Below are positions 22,131 to 28,436 of a stretch of DNA of 39,433 nucleotides, piece by piece (positions within the stretch are counted from its first letter, which is position 1; each line of letters starts with the position of its first letter). Location: positions 1 through 39,433 of the IMG/VR virus record IMGVR_UViG_3300043429_000224; one strand, given 5' to 3'. Position numbers and translations under genes: made by a program. The notes under the pieces are model-generated. The model did not search any database. It worked only from the letters and a program-made list of their open reading frames with translations, and had not been told where the DNA came from. The stretch is from a virus.

Positions 22131-22321
22131 AAATCATCGACACCATCCGCGCCTGGTTCACGCCGCCCGCCGCCTTGGTGCTGGCCGCCCGCGAGCTAGA
22201 GGACGCCAAGCGCGGCCTGCTGTCGGCGCAGTCGAGTAGGGAATATGCGGATGGCCTCGTGAGGTATTACGAGGCGAAGATTAAGCGGTTGACGGGTTAT
22301 CTGAAGGAGGCTGGGGAATGA
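22127..22321 (+). CDS. Small conserved phage protein, 64 aa
   Basis: The product begins MKIIDTIRAWFTPPAALVLA and continues with a long charged helix (ARELEDAKRGLLSAQSSREY, then EAKIKRLTGYLKEAGE). The amphipathic N-terminus may bind membrane and the rest forms a coiled coil. Homologous small helical proteins are common in betaproteobacterial phages. ATG 22127 follows CAGGAGAGCAGAGC and overlaps the previous stop. Confidence 0.7.
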   Translation: MKIIDTIRAWFTPPAALVLAARELEDAKRGLLSAQSSREYADGLVRYYEAKIKRLTGYLKEAGE

Positions 22322-23550
22322 GCACCATCACCATACCGCGAGCCCTGCTGGAGCAGGCGCTGGAGGCGTTGTGGTTTGCGAACGCGCGGGATTTTTTTGG
22401 CTCGCAGACCATTGAGAAGGCCATCGCTTCTCTCCAAGCCGCGCTGGAGCAGCAGGCCGAGCCCAAGGTGCCAACCGATTCCGAAGAGTTGGCTTATGCA
22501 GCAGGTTGGCGAGCCGCACATCATGCTTATGCAAGAGGCTGGATCGCCGCGCCGCAGCGCAATATGACGGACGAAGAGATTGCCAAGAAACTCGCCTCGA
22601 TAGATTTTGCTGCGCTTTCCAAGGCCCAAGACGAGTGCCCTGCCGTGAAGTGGGCTAAAAACGGGCTGAAACAAGAACAGAAATGTGAGTGTGGCGAGCG
22701 GGCCGCAAGCGAATGCGGCGAGCCGTGGGGGCCTGAGTGTGACCTTGGGCACAACAAAGCGTATGCGCGAAGGGCGGTTCTGACTCCTGAGCAGCAAGCA
22801 CTGCTTGACGATGCGCTAAAGCAAAAGGAGCCGAGTGCCCGGTGGGAAGACCAGCGCGTACAGGCTGTCTACGAGGTGCTGGTGTCCTTCGACCCGCCGC
22901 CGCCCGAGCAGCATTGGGAAGGGTGGACTGCACGGAGGATCGTAGACAGGCTGGCCGCGCTGGCGCAGCAGGAGCAGGAGCAGGAGCAGTACAAGCTGCG
23001 CATCAGGGCGACCAATAAGTCGCTGACGATGCCGACCGCGCAGATCGTCTCTGTCACCAAGTCTGGCACGACGACCGGCACGTTCGTGACTGAAATGCCG
23101 CACAAGCTCGTGCCCGGCGATCTGGCGGTCTACTACGGCCCCAGCGACACGGCACACGATGGGGATCAGGATCAGGAGCCGTTGTGCAAGGGCATACCCA
23201 GGCGCGGATGCAACTACCTCGCCCCGTGTGACACTGTGTGCAACAAGTGCGGCGAGATTCACCACCATCACCAGATGGTCGCTCAGTTCCAGGCCGCGCA
23301 GGAGGAGCAGGAGCCGGTGGCGTGGTACGACGGCAGGAAATTTTACGGCAGCCAAGAGGCGGCCAGCTTGGACTGCGCAGACATGGCGGCGCTGATGCCC
23401 CTCTACACCCACCCACCCCGCCGCGAGTGGCAGTCGCTGACGGAGGAGGAGATCGTCAAGTTTGCGGATGAAGTTAGCGGCGAAGAACACTCTGTTGAGG
23501 ACTTTGCCCGCGCCATCGAGCAGGCGCTGAAGGAGCGAAACAATGGATAA
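22318..23550 (+). CDS. Mosaic early protein carrying a virion-protein domain, 410 aa
   Basis: A chimera of several modules. Residues 1-45 begin TIPRALLEQALEALWFANAR. Residues 55-85 include EELAYAAGWRAAHHAYARGW. A Cys-rich piece (CECGERAASECGEPWGPEC) lies near 122-142. An AAA-free helical part ends with LAALAQQEQEQEQ. Residues 224-281 (QYKLRIRATNKSLTMPTAQI, GTTTGTF, PHKLVPGDLAVYYGP) resemble a domain of the 725-residue virion protein at residues 320-373. The end has another Cys cluster (CKGIPRRGC...CDTVCNKCGEIHHHH) and a helical tail also found in unrelated early phage proteins. ATG 22318 overlaps the previous stop. Such mosaics arise by illegitimate recombination. The function is unknown. Confidence 0.75.
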   Translation: MSTITIPRALLEQALEALWFANARDFFGSQTIEKAIASLQAALEQQAEPKVPTDSEELAYAAGWRAAHHAYARGWIAAPQRNMTDEEIAKKLASIDFAALSKAQDECPAVKWAKNGLKQEQKCECGERAASECGEPWGPECDLGHNKAYARRAVLTPEQQALLDDALKQKEPSARWEDQRVQAVYEVLVSFDPPPPEQHWEGWTARRIVDRLAALAQQEQEQEQYKLRIRATNKSLTMPTAQIVSVTKSGTTTGTFVTEMPHKLVPGDLAVYYGPSDTAHDGDQDQEPLCKGIPRRGCNYLAPCDTVCNKCGEIHHHHQMVAQFQAAQEEQEPVAWYDGRKFYGSQEAASLDCADMAALMPLYTHPPRREWQSLTEEEIVKFADEVSGEEHSVEDFARAIEQALKERNNG

Positions 23551-23935
23551 GCCCGAAGCCCTGCGGCTGGCTGATGCGCTGGATGCCGAAATCGTGCGAA
23601 CAGTGAAACTCGACGTGATGCATAACGACGCCGCCGCCGAACTGCGCCGGTTGCACGACCTAGTCGCCGCCTGTGAACCGTACTTGAAGGAGGGTGAGAC
23701 GCCTGCCGAGCGCATCGAGCGTGAGCGCGGGGACACGGAGGCCGTGTGTCGGCTGTACGCCAAGGAGCGGGAGAAGAATGTGGAGTTGCTGGAGGCGGCC
23801 AAGCAGGTGATCGCTTGGTACGAAGCAGAGGACGACCATTCCAAAGCCGACTTTTACCAACGCCTTGAGATGTGTCGCACATCGGAGGCCGCACTCCGCG
23901 CCGCCATCGCCAAAGCAGAAGGAGAACCGAAATGA
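23543..23935 (+). CDS. Coiled-coil early protein, 130 aa
   Basis: A charged, helical protein beginning MDKPEALRLADALDAEIVRT. Heptad-like sections are DAAAELRRLHDLVAACEPYL and LYAKEREKNVELLEAAKQVI. It ends AAIAKAEGEPK. It starts 8 nt inside the mosaic gene. Its terminal sequence closely resembles that of the next gene, both at the DNA and protein level, forming a shared junction. No function is known. Confidence 0.7.
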   Translation: MDKPEALRLADALDAEIVRTVKLDVMHNDAAAELRRLHDLVAACEPYLKEGETPAERIERERGDTEAVCRLYAKEREKNVELLEAAKQVIAWYEAEDDHSKADFYQRLEMCRTSEAALRAAIAKAEGEPK

Positions 23936-24240
23936 GTCACACACCGGGGCCGTGGAAAGCTGACGACAAAGGTAAGGCAGTGTTTATCCCGTTGCGGGCA
24001 CATCATTGCGAGCAGCTTGGCATTCAAGTGGGCTTCGTAAGCTGGGAGGATGATAAAGAGTCCCTTGCCAACGCCCGCCTGATCGCCGCCGCGCCGGAAC
24101 TGCTGGAGGCGTTGAAAGAGCTGGATAGTTGGCTGGTGTGCGCGTGCATCGCCACGCCGGAAGACATGGCGCAGAGCTTTCCACACATGCAGCAAGTGGT
24201 GAGCGCCGCTATCGCAAGGGCAGAAGGAGAACAGACATGA
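23932..24240 (+). CDS. Conserved early phage protein (HTPGPW type), 102 aa
   Basis: The product begins MSHTPGPWKADDKGKAVFIP and contains the widely seen NARLIAAAPELLEALKEL segment (residues 52-69). It ends AAIARAEGEQT. Members of this family occur in many phages and prophages of Proteobacteria, with no assigned biochemical role. ATG 23932 follows GAAGGAGAACCGAA and overlaps the previous stop. Confidence 0.8.
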   Translation: MSHTPGPWKADDKGKAVFIPLRAHHCEQLGIQVGFVSWEDDKESLANARLIAAAPELLEALKELDSWLVCACIATPEDMAQSFPHMQQVVSAAIARAEGEQT

Positions 24241-24494
24241 CTGACAAATTCAAGGCGCTGAAATCGTGCGCTGGCGCATTGGAGCGTCTGAAGTTCTTTG
24301 GGTGTGACCACCCCAAATGCCCACATTGTGGACACGACTGCGACATCTCTGAAAACGGATGGTGGTGCCTGTATGACGAGGGCGAACACGAAGTGACTTG
24401 CCCCTCCTGCAACAACGAGTTCACGGTAGGCGTGCGGGTCAGCTATTCGTTCTCAACTGACCAGCAGGATGATGACGAGGAGGATGAAGCATGA
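24237..24494 (+). CDS. Zinc-ribbon protein with acidic tail, 85 aa
   Basis: Visible zinc ligands are CPHCGHDC (residues 28-35) and CPSCNNEF (about 55-62), spaced as in zinc ribbons. The C-terminus is a run of Asp and Glu (DQQDDDEEDEA). The middle has DISENGWWCLYDEGEHEV. The acidic tail could mimic nucleic acid or bind a basic host protein. ATG 24237 follows GAAGGAGAACAGAC. Similar Lar/restriction-alleviation-like phage proteins share a CPxCG layout, but that assignment is tentative. Confidence 0.7.
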   Translation: MTDKFKALKSCAGALERLKFFGCDHPKCPHCGHDCDISENGWWCLYDEGEHEVTCPSCNNEFTVGVRVSYSFSTDQQDDDEEDEA

Positions 24495-24721
24495 CCAAAT
24501 GGCACAAAGGCCCGCCGCCCAGCATCGGCTGGTGGCCTGCGAGTAACTGTCGCAACCCCGACGCGCATCGCTGGTGGAACGGCGAATGGTGGTCCGAGGT
24601 GGCGTATCCAGAATACGCGGTCAACACAGCCGCAGCGATGGCGCACTTAAAAGACGCATGCCAAGACCGCATCCGATGGACAGACCGGCCCGCATCGTGG
24701 CCGGAGAGGAGCAAGACATGA
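24491..24721 (+). CDS. Trp-rich early protein, 76 aa
   Basis: This short protein has nine tryptophans (for example KWHKGPPPSIGWWPASNCRN and HRWWNGEWWSEVAYPEYAVN). A helical part AAAMAHLKDACQDRIRW follows. It ends SWPERSKT, and its 3' end carries the junction sequence GAGGAGCAAGACATGA also seen after the next gene. ATG 24491 overlaps the previous stop. Similar small Trp-rich proteins are found in phage early regions. The function is unknown. Confidence 0.7.
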   Translation: MTKWHKGPPPSIGWWPASNCRNPDAHRWWNGEWWSEVAYPEYAVNTAAAMAHLKDACQDRIRWTDRPASWPERSKT

Positions 24722-25056
24722 CCGACCGCGAACTGCTGGAGGCCGCTGCGAAATCGGCTGGGCTGCTGATCGGATTCAGCGAATCAACCCACGATTACGG
24801 TCGCCCGTACGTCTGGAACGACGACAACAAGACCAGCCGCTGGTGGAACCCCCTCACCGACGATGCCGACGCTTTGCGGCTGGCGGTGAAGTTGGGAATG
24901 TTGGTGGATGTATGGCTACAGCAGAAGGTGTGCACTGCCAGCAATCAAGGCGAAGAAGTGGTGGACGCCAAGGTAGAGTTTGGCGCCGACCCCTACGCCG
25001 TTACCCGCCGCGCCATCGTCAGGGCTGCGGCTGAGATTGGGAGGAGCAAGACATGA
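24718..25056 (+). CDS. Conserved early phage protein, 112 aa
   Basis: The product begins MTDRELLEAAAKSAGLLIGF, has RWWNPLTDDADALRLAVKLG (residues 41-60) and ends AVTRRAIVRAAAEIGRSKT. The WNPLTDDGDALRLAVKL-type motif marks a family abundant in Burkholderiales phages. It is a mixed alpha/beta small protein without catalytic signs. ATG 24718 follows GAGGAGCAAGAC and overlaps the previous stop as ATGA. Confidence 0.75.
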   Translation: MTDRELLEAAAKSAGLLIGFSESTHDYGRPYVWNDDNKTSRWWNPLTDDADALRLAVKLGMLVDVWLQQKVCTASNQGEEVVDAKVEFGADPYAVTRRAIVRAAAEIGRSKT

Positions 25057-25223
25057 AGTACGTGGTTCACATGCTAGTGATGGCGCTGTTCGGCTACCCA
25101 GCACTCGTGGTGGGATACGTGTGGAACGAGATCGTCTCGGGGTTCTCGGTGGGCATGAGGCTGTGCGACGAGCACGAAGCCGCCGCCATCGACAAGTTTG
25201 TGGACGGGAAGGGCAGAACATGA
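25053..25223 (+). CDS. Small membrane protein, 56 aa
   Basis: The ATG (25053-25055) follows GAGGAGCAAGAC and overlaps the previous stop. Residues 1-25 (MKYVVHMLVMALFGYPALVV, then GYVWN) form one hydrophobic segment that could be a membrane helix or uncleaved signal. The rest is soluble (FSVGMRLCDEHEAAAIDKFV). The stop overlaps the next ATG. A membrane-targeted early function such as exclusion is conceivable but unsupported. Confidence 0.65.
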   Translation: MKYVVHMLVMALFGYPALVVGYVWNEIVSGFSVGMRLCDEHEAAAIDKFVDGKGRT

Positions 25224-25441
25224 CCGACACCCCCACAACCACAGCCCAGCCCCCGAGGCACTGCATCGCCTGCGGATCGCCTGCTGGATCGCATCTGTCA
25301 TGGTGCCCAACGCTGCACCCGCCGCAGCAGATGTACGTCGTTCAGAGCGGCTGGCTCTGCCCCGCCTGCGGACGCGGCAACGCGCCGCTGAACATGACTT
25401 GCCCGTGCAAAGGCTGGCCGAAGATGGAGGTTACATGCTGA
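25220..25441 (+). CDS. Small zinc-ribbon protein, 73 aa
   Basis: Cys pairs occur as CIACGSPAGSHLSWC and LCPACGRGN...CPCKGWP. This would bind one or two zinc ions. The N-terminal 13 residues are Thr/Pro-rich. ATG 25220 overlaps the previous stop as ATGA. It is one of at least four zinc-type small proteins in the genome. The role is unknown. Confidence 0.65.
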   Translation: MTDTPTTTAQPPRHCIACGSPAGSHLSWCPTLHPPQQMYVVQSGWLCPACGRGNAPLNMTCPCKGWPKMEVTC

Positions 25442-25728
25442 GTAGAGACGACATCATCCGCATGGCGCGTGAGGCGGGGTTCTTCATACCGCGTAACGGC
25501 ATCCCGGAGAACGGCGCACTGATGCGCTTCGCCGCCCTCGTCGCCGCAGCCGAGCGCGAGGCGTGTGCGCGGGTGTGTGAATCGGTCATAGAGGAGATAC
25601 GCGAGATAGCGGACAACGTGTTGTCTCACGAGGATTGGCGATCAATCCAAGCAGCACAAGACTGCGCCGCCGCCATCCGCGCCCGAGGTCAACAACAGGA
25701 GCCCGAAGATGAAAACCCTTCGTTCTGA
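25435..25728 (+). CDS. Conserved early phage protein, 97 aa
   Basis: The product begins MLSRDDIIRMAREAGFFIPR and has the conserved stretch RFAALVAAAEREACARVCES (residues 31-50), then a helical end with CAAAIRARGQ. This family is common in phages, usually one or two copies in early regions. ATG 25435 follows GGAGG and overlaps the preceding stop. The function is unknown. Confidence 0.75.
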   Translation: MLSRDDIIRMAREAGFFIPRNGIPENGALMRFAALVAAAEREACARVCESVIEEIREIADNVLSHEDWRSIQAAQDCAAAIRARGQQQEPEDENPSF

Positions 25729-26131
25729 CAAAAACCGATGGCTTGATCGGCGCATCGCTGCGCCTGGGCCGTACCTCACGCTGTGCCTGACCGAAGACGA
25801 GTACGAGGCCGCCATGCGGGACTTGAAGTGCAGGCATTACGGGGCTTGGATTTCAACACCGCAGGCGTCGGCCACCACGCACCATCTCAGCAACCACGAC
25901 GGGAACCTATGCTCCGTGGTCTGCTTGAAAGACTACGCGGGCGGAAACCCCGTTGAAGTGGCTGGGCTGCTGGTGCACGAGGCGGTGCACGTGTGGCAGG
26001 AATACTGCGACTGGTACGGTGAGAAGCTTCCGGGAAGCGAGCAGGAGGCGTACGCGGTTCAAGTTATTGCTCAGGAACTGATGGCGGAGTTTGCAAGGAG
26101 GATGCAGTGCAGATCGACGGCAGATTCCTGA
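25709..26131 (+). CDS. Putative zincin-like metalloprotease, 140 aa
   Basis: A phage protein with HEAVH (residues 90-94) in the helix AGLLVHEAVHVWQEYCDWYG. This fits the HExxH zinc-binding motif of gluzincin-type metallopeptidases. A downstream Glu in PGSEQEAYAVQVIAQEL (about residue 113) would be the third ligand. The N-terminal part is a small beta/alpha unit (PYLTLCLTEDEYEAAMRD). There is no signal peptide, so it acts in the cytoplasm if active. The ORF overlaps the previous gene by 20 nt. Substrate unknown. Catalysis is inferred from the motif alone. Confidence 0.7.
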   Translation: MKTLRSDKNRWLDRRIAAPGPYLTLCLTEDEYEAAMRDLKCRHYGAWISTPQASATTHHLSNHDGNLCSVVCLKDYAGGNPVEVAGLLVHEAVHVWQEYCDWYGEKLPGSEQEAYAVQVIAQELMAEFARRMQCRSTADS

Positions 26132-26358
26132 AACCCCACCCCGCCACGGCTCTGTGGTGGACCCAGCGCGAGCAGTGCGCCCGGTGTGCGCATGTGCTCA
26201 ATCAACTGGAGAATTTCCCCCGCGCCATGCCCGTGATGCGCTGCAAAATCACGCCGGTCAGCGTGGGGCGGCAACCGCATGCATACTGCATTGACGCACG
26301 ATCCGAGGGCTCGGCGTGCGGACCAGAGGCGACACTGTTTCAGGAGGCTACGACATGA
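26107..26358 (+). CDS. Small Cys-containing protein, 83 aa
   Basis: The GTG start (26107-26109) has the strong AAGGAGG ribosome-binding site 5 nt upstream, inside the end of the zincin gene. Cysteines occur in CARCAH, MRCKIT, AYCIDAR and SACGPEA, spaced so that four could bind one zinc. The N-terminus is QIDGRFLKPHPATALWWTQR. NinF-like or other late-early phage zinc proteins have similar size. The function is unknown. Confidence 0.65.
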   Translation: MQIDGRFLKPHPATALWWTQREQCARCAHVLNQLENFPRAMPVMRCKITPVSVGRQPHAYCIDARSEGSACGPEATLFQEATT

Positions 26359-26702
26359 TCCGCATCATCGCCGCGCTGGCCTTCGCAGCTGCATCGACGG
26401 CCTCACACGCTCAGTTCATTGACGGCAACAGGCTGCTGGAACGCATGTCGGACGAGTCCACCGTAAAGCAGATGGTGGCACTGGGATACGTGCTCGGTGT
26501 GGCAGACTCCTTCGCTGAGTCGGAAATCTGCATCCCGCAGAACGTCCAGGCGAGCCAGTTGGCAGACATCGTGCGAAGGTGGCTGCAGAACAATCCCGAC
26601 AAACGCCACGTATCGGCCGCAGCCATAGTGCTGGTGTCACTGCGCAGCGTGTGGCCTTGCAAACCTCAGCAACCCCAACTGAACCAAGGGAGCAAACTAT
26701 GA
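26355..26702 (+). CDS. Secreted Rap1a/Tai-like protein, 115 aa
   Basis: Residues 1-19 are a signal peptide (MIRIIAALAFAAASTASHA, then QF), with an A-x-A type cleavage site. The mature part has GNRLLERMSDES, ALGYVLGVADSF, C59 (SEICIPQNV), QLADIVRRWLQNNPDKRHVS and C102 (VWPCKPQ), which follow the Rap1a/Tai family pattern. In bacteria that family neutralises effectors of type VI secretion. The two cysteines could form a disulfide in the periplasm. ATG 26355 is coupled to the previous stop, so the gene belongs to the early operon. Confidence 0.7.
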   Translation: MIRIIAALAFAAASTASHAQFIDGNRLLERMSDESTVKQMVALGYVLGVADSFAESEICIPQNVQASQLADIVRRWLQNNPDKRHVSAAAIVLVSLRSVWPCKPQQPQLNQGSKL

Positions 26703-26887
26703 TCCCCAAAGGCTGCGACCAGCAAGGCCGCTACCCCCAGGCGGCAGAGGCAGCCACCGACCTTGGCATCGAGGAGCCCGACATCGACCCGGTGCGCGTG
26801 GTGGTCGAGGACACGCTGCTCGCGATGGCGCTGCTGGCGGTCGTCGGCGTGATGGTGCTGGCGGCCGTTGGAGCGCTCTATGGCTGA
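26699..26887 (+). CDS. Small membrane protein, 62 aa
   Basis: The soluble N-terminal half is MIPKGCDQQGRYPQAAEAAT and an acidic stretch. Residues 38-62 (LLAMALLAVVGVMVLAAVGA) form a C-terminal membrane helix, giving a tail-anchored layout. ATG 26699 has GGGAG 7 nt upstream and overlaps the previous stop. A role near the membrane, such as superinfection exclusion, is a guess. Confidence 0.6.
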   Translation: MIPKGCDQQGRYPQAAEAATDLGIEEPDIDPVRVVVEDTLLAMALLAVVGVMVLAAVGALYG

Positions 26888-27071
26888 CTTCGACTCATGG
26901 AGCAAGGAGTCGCTCGTCATGTTCGCCCGCGACGCCCAGGCCCGCATGCGCGACCAGCAGGACGAGATCGACAGGCTACAGGCCCGCGTCGATTGGGCCG
27001 AGCAGGACACGCAGACCTGCTTGCTGGCCTACAGGGAGTTGCTGCGGGGGTTGCCGCAGGAGAGGCACTAG
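26880..27071 (+). CDS. Small coiled-coil protein, 63 aa, last gene of the early block
   Basis: A charged helical protein (MADFDSWSKESLVMFARDAQ, ARMRDQQDEIDRLQARVDWA, then AYRELLRGLPQ) with heptads near residues 20-40. ATG 26880 has GGAG 7 nt upstream inside the previous gene. It ends with TAG three bases from the stop of the opposing holin gene. The function is unknown. Confidence 0.65.
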   Translation: MADFDSWSKESLVMFARDAQARMRDQQDEIDRLQARVDWAEQDTQTCLLAYRELLRGLPQERH

Positions 27072-27074
27072 GGC

Positions 27075-27476
27075 CTACTTCGCCACACCCTTCGTCTTCT
27101 CGAACGTCCTGAGCCCACCGATCCCCAGCATGCCCGTAACCACGACCCATAGCAGGTCGAGGTTCAGGGCCGGGGGCGCGGGCCAGCCCTTGATCGCTGC
27201 GCCCCAGGCCAGCACGGGCTGCCCGATGGTGGCGTAGAGGAACCCGAGCGCCCCGCACCAGCCGAACGCCGGCCGCCAGCCGGCGACGAACACGCTCGCG
27301 TGCGTGGCCTCGCGGGCGTTGATCTCCAGCTGCGCAATGACCTGCTTGAGTTCGCCATCGGCCGCCATGCGCACCAGTTCCATCTCGGCCTGGCGCTTGG
27401 CCTCCGGGTCAGGAACGAAGCGGTCAAGCAGGGTCTTGCCCATCTCAAAAAGCGGGCCGAGGATCAACGGGTTCAT
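27075..27476 (-). CDS. Holin, 3TM family, 133 aa
   Basis: The N-terminal soluble part (DPEAKRQAEMELVRMAADGE, then LKQVIAQLEINAREATHASV) is followed by hydrophobic segments at about residues 62-84 and 106-122 plus a Trp-rich link (AGWRPAFGWCGALGFLYATI, LDLLWVVVTGMLGIGG). This pattern is typical of the 3TMP holin family seen in many phages and gene-transfer agents. It would form the membrane lesion that frees the endolysin. It ends the leftward late block and lies next to the endolysin. Confidence 0.85.
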   Translation of the reverse strand: MNPLILGPLFEMGKTLLDRFVPDPEAKRQAEMELVRMAADGELKQVIAQLEINAREATHASVFVAGWRPAFGWCGALGFLYATIGQPVLAWGAAIKGWPAPPALNLDLLWVVVTGMLGIGGLRTFEKTKGVAK

Positions 27477-27478
27477 GC

Positions 27479-27955
27479 TCAGGTCTCCATCAGATCCGCG
27501 ATGCGCCGCGCCCAGCCGCGGCTGAACGCAGGCCAGTTCGACAGACCGGACATGAACCGCAGGCGCTGGGCCAGCAGCCTCATGCGCAGCGAGTCGGCCG
27601 ACAGGGCGCCGGCCGCAGCCATCGTGCGCGGGCCGAGGATGCCATCATCCGCCACGCCCACAGCCCGCTGCAGCCAGCGCACGGCCTGGCGGGGGCCGGA
27701 GTTAACCGCGGCGTCGAACATCGCGTAACGGATACCGGCCGGCAGGATGTCGGCTTGCACCTCGTCCCAGTACTTGGCCCGGTAGATGCGCTTGGCGAGG
27801 TCCAGCGGCAGTTCGCGCATGTCGCCCCGATAGCCCACCTCGCGCGCCACCGCCTCGGTGACGCCGTAGCGGGTCTTGCCGCCCGGATCGTCCGGGTGGT
27901 CAGAAAAATCCCCCTCGTGACCGAGCAGTTTGCTGAATGCGGTGTCGAAGTTCAT
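27479..27955 (-). CDS. Endolysin: glycoside hydrolase family 108 with PG-binding domain
   Basis: The N-terminal catalytic part begins MNFDTAFSKLLGHEGDFSDH with E14 in GHEG, then PDDPGGKTRYGVTEAVAREV. This is the GH108 lysozyme pattern. The rest (AMFDAAVNSGPRQAVRWLQR and GVADDGILGPRTMAAA) matches the PG_binding_3 domain. The protein would cleave peptidoglycan at the end of infection. There is no signal peptide, so the holin is needed for release. ATG 27955 overlaps the previous stop as ATGA. A longer start at 28027 would overlap the upstream gene. Confidence 0.9.
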   Translation of the reverse strand: MNFDTAFSKLLGHEGDFSDHPDDPGGKTRYGVTEAVAREVGYRGDMRELPLDLAKRIYRAKYWDEVQADILPAGIRYAMFDAAVNSGPRQAVRWLQRAVGVADDGILGPRTMAAAGALSADSLRMRLLAQRLRFMSGLSNWPAFSRGWARRIADLMET

Positions 27956-28158
27956 TTGCCCCCCACATGCGTCGCAACCCACGACACCGCGCCGCCTACC
28001 ATTGAGGCGATGGTCATGCCCATCCAAAAGCCGCCCTTGGACTTGTTCGCCAACTCGAGCAGCGCCTTCATGTCCTTCTGCAGATCTTCGACTTGGGTTT
28101 CCAGCGTGCGCACCTGTCCGATCAGCAGGCCGAACTTCACGGGGTCGATGTCGCTCAC
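27952..28158 (-). CDS. Small coiled-coil membrane protein of the lysis cassette, 68 aa
   Basis: A helical stretch (FGLLIGQVRTLETQVEDLQK, then DMKALLELANKSKGG) is followed by a membrane segment (WMGMTIASMVGGAVSWVATH). This layout is similar to XhlA-type haemolysin/holin helpers. The GTG start (28156-28158) overlaps the previous stop as GTGA. It lies directly before the endolysin and probably modulates lysis. That role is inferred from order. Confidence 0.75.
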   Translation of the reverse strand: MSDIDPVKFGLLIGQVRTLETQVEDLQKDMKALLELANKSKGGFWMGMTIASMVGGAVSWVATHVGGK

Positions 28159-28436
28159 TTCATCATCTCCAAGGCGAGCCACGCCAGCCATCCGGGCGCA
28201 GCGGTTGCAACGGCGTCCAACAGAGAGGGCTCTCCCTCACCGCGCACGCCCTGATTGACCTCGTACAGCAGCGCGTACACGGTCGAGTGGTACGCGATGA
28301 ACGCGCCCACGTTGAACAGCATCAGCACCCAGTAGCTGACCATCGCGGCTGCCACCCAAATGACGCCGAGCGCCAGGTGCAGCCACTTGTCGGCAGGCAT
28401 CAGCCGGGTGAGGATGTCAGGGATGCGGGGGATCAT
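28155..28436 (-). CDS. Membrane protein of the lysis region, 93 aa
   Basis: The product begins MIPRIPDILTRLMPADKWLH and has two hydrophobic segments, LALGVIWVAAAMVSYWVLML (about residues 20-40) and a second weaker one at the C-terminus (VATAAPGWLAWLALEMM). ATG 28436 overlaps the tailspike stop as TAATG. It fits a second holin or antiholin. Similar proteins with the PADKWLH motif occur near lysis genes of other phages. Confidence 0.7.
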   Translation of the reverse strand: MIPRIPDILTRLMPADKWLHLALGVIWVAAAMVSYWVLMLFNVGAFIAYHSTVYALLYEVNQGVRGEGEPSLLDAVATAAPGWLAWLALEMMK

